In this document: piece after piece, positions 58,601 to 64,000 of the stretch | Layout: each line of letters starts with the position of its first letter | How positions within the stretch are numbered: the first letter of the stretch is position 1 | Assembly: GCA_030141605.1 (NCBI GenBank) | Contig: JAQGDQ010000081.1 | Span: 573,945-637,944, forward strand | From: Tubiluchus corallicola | Taxonomy: Eukaryota; Priapulida; Priapulimorpha; Priapulimorphida; Tubiluchidae | DNA: 64,000 nt | Direction: 5' to 3' | Made by a program: the position numbers and the translations under genes | The notes under the pieces: model-generated | Databases searched by the model: none | Seen by the model: the letters and a program-made list of their open reading frames with translations, nothing else | What the model was told of the DNA's origin: nothing

Positions 58601-58731
58601 CTAATAAACAGTCCGCATCAGTTTTGCCTTACTCCGTATTTGGTAGTCAAGAAAATTTAAGAAAGCGTCATGTTAATCAGTTGTTCATCAGAGGTGATAA
58701 TGTTGTCATGATTAATTTACTTGATTCCTAG
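52662..58731 (+). CDS. LSM11: U7 snRNP Sm-like protein LSm11 with a giant repeat-expanded linker; frame broken at 57788
   Basis: Exons: 52662-52815, 53270-53406, 53848-53928 and 54989-58731; phases join. RNVLTRM (44-50) is followed by GPLGVLNKCV and KVWTRSYNEVRGFCTGYVVAF with DKHWNL, then ALVDVDEVHV: the Sm1 motif of LSm11. The last exon ends NQLFIRGDNVVMINLLDS, the LSm11 Sm2 motif. Between them lies a linker of more than 1,100 residues: acidic/Ser-rich, a short coiled coil (EEIEELTMQLAHLKRQLDLL), then about nine 54-residue RS-type repeats. Human LSm11 is 360 aa, so this would be nearly four times longer. LSm11 replaces SmD2 in the U7 ring that cuts histone pre-mRNA. A 44-bp insertion at 57788-57831 shifts the frame and brings a stop at 57908-57910, removing Sm2; an assembly or consensus error is a likely cause. 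An upstream coding exon is possible. Confidence 0.88.
56942..58290 (+). repeat. 162-bp coding tandem repeat in LSM11, about nine units
   Basis: Units starting at ggtcgaagt occur at 56942, 57104 and then every 162 bases to about 57752. After the 44-bp insertion they continue near 57958, 58120 and 58282. Each encodes 54 residues of the pattern GRS-KHGSSSRAKDSNAERK, RSNSRSSEKSERWPGDSLEQ, HGSRMHSHQRSQSS. Units differ by a few residues (for example HG/HC, KDSN/RYSN). A more diverged half-unit precedes the array from about 56730. Confidence 0.93.
57788..57831 (+). other. 44-bp frame-breaking insertion within the LSM11 repeat array
   Basis: Every other unit reads agagctaaaga or agagctagata at this point. 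Here 44 bases sit between agagct and aaagacagc. The middle, gggattctctgaagcagga, is a poor copy of ggcgattctctagagcagcacgga from elsewhere in the unit, and it holds a run of six G. 44 is not a multiple of three, so the reading frame is lost until the stop at 57908-57910; the original frame resumes intact afterwards. Confidence 0.85.
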
Positions 58732-58875
58732 GGATCCTTGGCCATAATGGGTGAATTTACCAAGCTGTGACATTTGAAAATTATCAGTCATGTTGAGAAG
58801 GCAGAAACTAACTGACAAGAAGAACACCTACCCTCACATGAAGATTAAAGAGGCTTCCATCGACTAAAAATGGTT

Positions 58876-58881
58876 AATAAA
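58876..58881 (+). terminator. Candidate polyadenylation signal of LSM11
   Basis: AATAAA 145 bases after the LSM11 stop, in the context ggttaataaaatcgc. Other AATAAA strings occur further on, near 59620. Confidence 0.4.
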
Positions 58882-60340
58882 ATCGCAGCATTTCTGTTAC
58901 TTGTATAATACGTATTCAGTGTTTAAAAAGGAACGTGTGCTACAAGACACAGCTGAACACTTCACAGTTTTTTCTCTAGCTGCAATCAAAGCATGGTCTT
59001 GTGACTCCTAGTAGTTTCACAGCTGGAATGATTGGCAGAATGTTAACTCTTATGCAATGGCAATTGAGCAATTACGTATTTTTGTGTTGTTGCCCAAAGA
59101 CGTATAAAATCATTTTTGTCACAAAGGAAGCACAGTATTTGCCAAAAATGTGTGAAATTACAATGTGTATCCAATTACAATATACGAAAGTGATCAGTGT
59201 ACATGTAATACGATAATTAAACATAATTATGATGTGACTGCCTAAAATGTTTTTGTCTCACCTGTTTAAACTTTATGTTGGTCTCTCGTTATAATCGGCT
59301 TATCTTCTCAAGTTTTGATTTGATCATGTCGTGGTTGTGTATATCAAAATGTATGTTATCTAACTTTTCCAGCTTATGGTAATACAAGCCAGTACATTGT
59401 GAATTTCCCGGAATTTGCCCGAAAATTTTTGTATCACGGATATTAATTAACAATTAAATGTCATCTTATTAGGAATCACGAATTAGAGAATTATTGTAAA
59501 GAATTCTCATATTTACTTGAGTTTTTGATTTCCATTGTACTTGTACTTATTATTTTTATTATGTTTACAAAGTAAATTATAAATATTCATACACTAGTTC
59601 TTGTGTACTTAATTTAAAAATAAAAATGTTTATAATTGTGTTAATTAGTTGTACTGACAGTATTATTTTAGCCACAACTATGTTTTGTGCCATAACTATA
59701 ACATGTATTATTTTTCTATTAAATTTTTAACAAGGGGAATCTGGTGCAAATACCAGAAATCACTGTTTCAAAAGAAGTCTTGGCTGCAAGTGAATGAAGG
59801 CGTGAAACATGGCCTGACAAACTACAAGACTGAGAGTGAGACGTCATTGTCGTCCTTCCTTGCTGTCGTTTTGTATGATGCTGGTTATCGTATTGCAAGT
59901 CAAAAATTATTGTATTTTCATCCAAAATTATTGCATAATTACAGCAAATTATTATTAATAAGCATTTAAGAATAATTATCACCAAAAATTAGCATTAACA
60001 AGTACGACATTAATTTTGTTAAAACTATAAAATGTCGCTAATTTCTGCAGAATCAAGTCTTCGCATCTACATACGCATATTTTTTGAAATTACTGCTGTT
60101 TTTCAAGAAACTGCGACCAGTTTTCTTCAGACAAGAATGAAATGAAAGTTTATTTACTTCCCAATGGTTAGCAGTAATATTTTCAATGCACGATTTTTTA
60201 AAACTTTCGTTTTTGTTTTAGTATTTAAATTATCAATTATGTATAGCCTCTTATTTGTACAGTATGAAGGGCAATAATGAAACCTAAAATTATTACCATA
60301 ATTGTTATCGTATAAACGGGGTAATTCTCGCAGTAACTAA
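58882..60340. other. Intergenic, no gene recognised
   Basis: AT-rich. A slightly GC-richer patch at 59750-59890 is open on both strands but has no recognisable domain, start context or splice support. Confidence 0.45.
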
Positions 60341-60355
60341 AAGCCCGCAAGTCTG

Positions 60356-60391
60356 ATCACGTGATGGCCAACAGTCAAACACGCATGCGTG
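60356..60391. promoter_or_regulatory. Promoter palindromes: TCACGTGA E-box and CACGCATGCGTG
   Basis: ATCACGTGAT (60356-60365) is a perfect palindrome holding an E-box of the MITF/TFE/USF type. CACGCATGCGTG (60380-60391) is a perfect 12-bp palindrome close to the NRF1 consensus. Both lie about 175-210 bases upstream of the ATG at 60566, in a GC-richer patch (about 60340-60440) typical of a TATA-less promoter. Binding is inferred from motif shape only. Confidence 0.45.
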
Positions 60392-60565
60392 AGAAGTAGA
60401 GCGGGCCTATGTTTACACGTGCGTAACAGCGGGCCAGCAGCAATGTACAGTACCAGCTGAAAATAAGGTACTGCTAATAAGTTTTATCAGTCCTACTTGT
60501 TTTGCGTGTAGGCTGGTTAGTGGTAAGATAAGACTTGGCAAATTTGTTTGGGTCCAAATTCCAAG

Positions 60566-63500
60566 ATGTCAGCTCAGACGGAACTCGAAGAGGAAGACGA
60601 TGAGATGGCTTTGCACGACGAGATAACTAAACACATTCGTGAACTGTCAGGTAGGTCCGTTTGTTAACTTAACATGATCAATCTAAACGTGAATGACTGT
60701 AGCTAATGCTTTTCGACTTAATTGCACATTCCTGCACTGAGTACTTTTGCAAACGAGTAATTTTAACAGCGTCTGACTTACTACTGCACGAATTAGCTAA
60801 CTACACAGTTGATCCATATAACGTCTTTCAGTGTTCATCTGTCGTTCTATGTTGTTGTTATCAGTCAATTTGACCTTATTAATAATTGAATGGTTAATTA
60901 TTACACAATGGAGGTATTGCCAAAAGGCTCTCAAAATGACAGTGTTGCCTACTTTGGCATACTAGTGTGAAACTACAGGAAAAGTTCGTGGCAAAGCGCG
61001 TCATTAGCTCTGAGTAACTTTCTGAAATTAAGCAGTTTCAGAGAATTAAATTTTTATATCATATGAGCTGAGTAATAGAACATAATTATAGTAGGTTCGA
61101 GTCATATAATAAAATCATGTACTTACAGTTATATTATATTATAATTACTTTAAAATTTGATCATCACTTGCTCTAGCAGATAATTCACACACATTAAGTA
61201 CACAAATACAAAACCTATAATATCTGTAGGGAAAAACAATGAAATGCATCTTAATTTACTGAGCACATATTATGAAAATTGATAATTAAAAGCATAAATA
61301 AAGCCTTGTCATATTTTCTTTCATGGATGGAATCTAAAAATTTTACTAGAGAATCGTAAGATTGTATATACTTGAAATGTTGAGGAGAACGCCATTCCAT
61401 CTCTCAAACAAATTCAAGAATGCCGCCCCTAAGTGTTGAAATGGTTGTACAGTCTGCATCACTGTTTATAATTACTATTAGAAATACGAGATTGTCCATG
61501 GAACTAAAAAACATATGACGAGAATTTAAACATTATAACTATTAATTACATTGACAGTGTGTTTAATTAGAAAAGTACTAACAAACTCAACAGTCGTCAT
61601 GTACATAGTAAAACAAAATGCCATTCTTAATGGCATTATAATTTTGCTAGATCTAAAAATCCTGCGTGTGGCTGATAAACTTAACTAGAATAAACTTAAT
61701 AAAGGCGTAATAGGTACCTAATAATAAACTATGGTGACATAAACAGCATACCTACACTTACCTAGCTCAGTCAATATCTCAATAATCCATTGTAAATTCA
61801 AGTAAACGGGCTCATAATACTTGTAATGGAACCTTGACTGTCAAAGTGTAGCGCCTAGCCAGGTTTAACCGGTATGTAAATTAGCCCTGGATCCTTGACT
61901 CCTTGAGGCAATGCGTTGGAGTTTGAAAACACTAAAAACTATATTCGCTTACTATACAGTATGTTAAAATAGCATTTTACGGAGTTTTAACCTATACACG
62001 TCTCATTACTAAGATCTATTAAAATGAGCTTTAATTGTTTCCGGTCGCTGAATGGGATGTGGTAAACTGTATATTAGTAGAATATGCAGCGCCTGCGTTA
62101 TATGCACATATGTGATATATTATGCAGTATAATTTCATTTTATGGTCTCAGAACTTATGTAAACAGGTAGTCAAGTGTTTTGAGTTGTGTACTTTGTGCA
62201 GGTATTTTAAGAATGAATGTGTTAAGCTCGTACAAAAATTAATTTATGTAAACTTGCTGCACACACCTTAGTTTGAGTGGTTCCCAAGTTAAACGATGCA
62301 GTTTACTTGTGGAGAAAAATAAAATAGAAATGCAGTTGTACTCGCTGATTATCATGTCAGCTTTTCAGTAGTCGTGTTATGCTTCAAAAAGTTCAGGATA
62401 AAGTGAAATTACAGTTAGAATGTTGATTTTTTATTTATTTTATTACTTTTGTAAAAGTGGCAGTCTTATCTTATAAAATTTGTAGGTCAAAGGCACGTAC
62501 GACTTACGCTGGCCCAAACTTAATTAATGCTAAAGCACGCATACATTAAATATAAAAATGATAGAAAGATACAATTACACACAGAATAAGATACAATCCT
62601 GAGCTTCGTATGCAGCCCTCCGAAGTCCCAACATGTAAGCTTCACTCCTTAAAGTCATTTTGCAGCACTAACCTGACACGTGTATTTCTTGCTTTACTGC
62701 CCAACGTTCCTCAGTTGGATCATTTTTAATTCTATTCTCCTGTTTTTGTTAATTATAATGCGAAATAAAATTGAATCAGAATTACTTATTTTACACATAT
62801 TGGAGCAAGAGATGAAGTGCCAAGGCTATGCTTGCACATGTGAAAGTTTGTAATTCCCCTGCCGATTGTGGATAAATAATGCGGCCACGTTGGTGAGTAA
62901 TTGGTTTGTAGTTCTAAGTCCCCAGTGTGCTCAGAATGCGATTGTAATGCTGTTAAGCTGTTAATTATTGTTAGTAAACTGCGCTAATTAAGTGTAATCA
63001 ATTCTTAAGAAATGATCTTCCCAAAAGTGCAATGTGGACGTTTATTGTACCTTCTTGGCCACTGTGTGTGCTACTCTATGAATTTGTTCTGTCCCCCATA
63101 ATTTGAACGTTTTCGTTGACATTCTACTTTAATCTGCCCTTGTTCCTCATTGGGCCAAAATTACTGTAGGTGGCGGCTTTGTTGAGAATGTTGAGAGTTT
63201 TTGCCACATGTAATTAGTGATTATAATAATAGTAATAATAATAATAATAATAATAATCTTTATTGATTTAAAATTGTACATCAAGAATAGTAAACTACAC
63301 TTCCCAAAAAATTATGTTATCATCAGTTTAGGAAACTGTTGTTGGCGCTAGTATTATCAGGGCAAAAAAATTACATAAAAAAAATTAAAAATACACTTGG
63401 AATTCTAATTACAGTAATACATTTCATAAATTCATAGATTGCGTTCGTTTGAGTGAATGAATTGGGCCATAGATCCCTGGTTCAGTCACAGCTTTTTCAC

Positions 63501-64000
63501 ACTTCCTTGTTTTCTCTCATCATTGTTAAATTATTAATTAACTGCGGTACATGCTTATTATATGCAACTGTTGCAATCTAAGCCAACAGTTTAGCACCAC
63601 TCAATAATCGTAATATTATTTTGTTGGCTGCCCACCGGATGTTATTATTTTTCCGGAATGCCGATAGGTGTTTGTTCTATACAGCACACAAGGAAAATTT
63701 AATTAGTTTTCATTGTTAGCTTATTAGCTTTGCGAAAGCTACTGGTAGAACAATACGTAACTCAACGATAGCTAGAATTCTAAAGCAATTTCGTCCCTTC
63801 ATAACTTGTTCTTCTATTTATTCTTGCGCGTGCAAATCAAGATAATATTACTGCATAAACGTACTGCAATGTACAGCATTAACTCACATATTGCACGCTT
63901 GCAGCTTTTTGAAGTATTATATTAGAAACACTCCTGTTTTTGTACAGTCATCATCAAGGTTCAAGGCGTATGGAAAAACACCTTACTATGTAAACATGGT
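60566..64000 (+). CDS. Unrecognised gene, first exon and probable second exon; runs off the right edge
   Basis: Exon 1 (60566-60650) reads MSAQTELEEEDDEMALHDEI then TKHIRELS and ends at a strong GTAGGT donor in phase 1. A likely second exon starts at 63948 after tgtttttgtacag; its frame, joined in phase, is open to the window end (VIIKVQGVWKNTLLCKHG). The N-terminus is acidic and then an amphipathic helix. I do not recognise the protein. The promoter-like palindromes upstream and good splice sites support a real gene. The 3.3-kb first intron holds (ATA)n at about 63226-63257 followed by tctttattgattt, the reversed tail of a retroposon. Confidence 0.6.
63226..63260. repeat. (ATA)n microsatellite next to a reversed retroposon tail
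   Basis: About 30 bases of (TAA)n followed by tctttattgatttaaa. On the minus strand this reads AATAAAGA then (TTA)n, the usual 3' end of a non-LTR element. Confidence 0.8.

Noticed and set aside
59685-59985. ORFs of about 90 codons on both strands
   Set aside because: No domain, no splice sites and no start context; complementary open frames in a GC-richer patch.

Overview
The window is AT-rich nuclear DNA of an animal, probably an invertebrate. Genes are broken by many GT-AG introns and the space between them is full of decayed retrotransposons, MITEs and microsatellites. The clear genes are animal ones: a Mab-21/cGAS-fold protein, PABIR (FAM122), a p38-pathway MAP2K3/6 kinase and the U7 snRNP subunit LSM11. 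I could not place the species more precisely. There are no bacterial features such as operons, Shine-Dalgarno sites or CRISPR arrays.

Layout. 1-1047: the 3' part of a Mab-21-domain gene that enters from the left edge. About 1189-10231 and 13255-21018: two direct copies of a large segmental duplication, separated by about 3 kb of other sequence. Each copy holds, on the minus strand, a small two-exon gene for a secreted arginine/phenylalanine/glycine-rich peptide. Copy A also carries a gag-bearing retroelement fragment that copy B lacks, and a hugely expanded (TTA)n tract. 22371-28868 (minus): a complete eight-exon PABIR gene, 358 aa. 32710-33174 (minus): a conserved-looking protein of 154 aa that I do not recognise. 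34-38 kb: hAT-type MITEs and LINE debris. 38019-45614 (plus): a complete nine-exon MAP2K3/6-like kinase, 343 aa. 48.4-50.3 kb: two LINE remnants on opposite strands. 52662-58731 (plus): LSM11, whose linker between the Sm1 and Sm2 motifs is expanded to more than 1,100 residues, including about nine 54-residue RS-type repeats; a 44-bp insertion breaks the frame as given. 60566 to the right edge (plus): the first exon, and probably the second, of an unrecognised gene with a promoter rich in palindromes.

Two points stand out. One is the duplicated pair of secreted cationic peptide genes, found only by joining a signal-peptide exon to a distant exon in the matching phase; the architecture resembles an antimicrobial peptide but I recognise no family. 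The other is the repeat-expanded LSM11. PABIR (PP2A-B55 inhibitor and checkpoint target), MAP2K3/6 (stress kinase) and LSM11 (histone mRNA 3' processing) are ordinary housekeeping and signalling genes, and nothing in the sequence shows that they are co-regulated. All exon models come from reading splice sites, phase and family similarity by eye.
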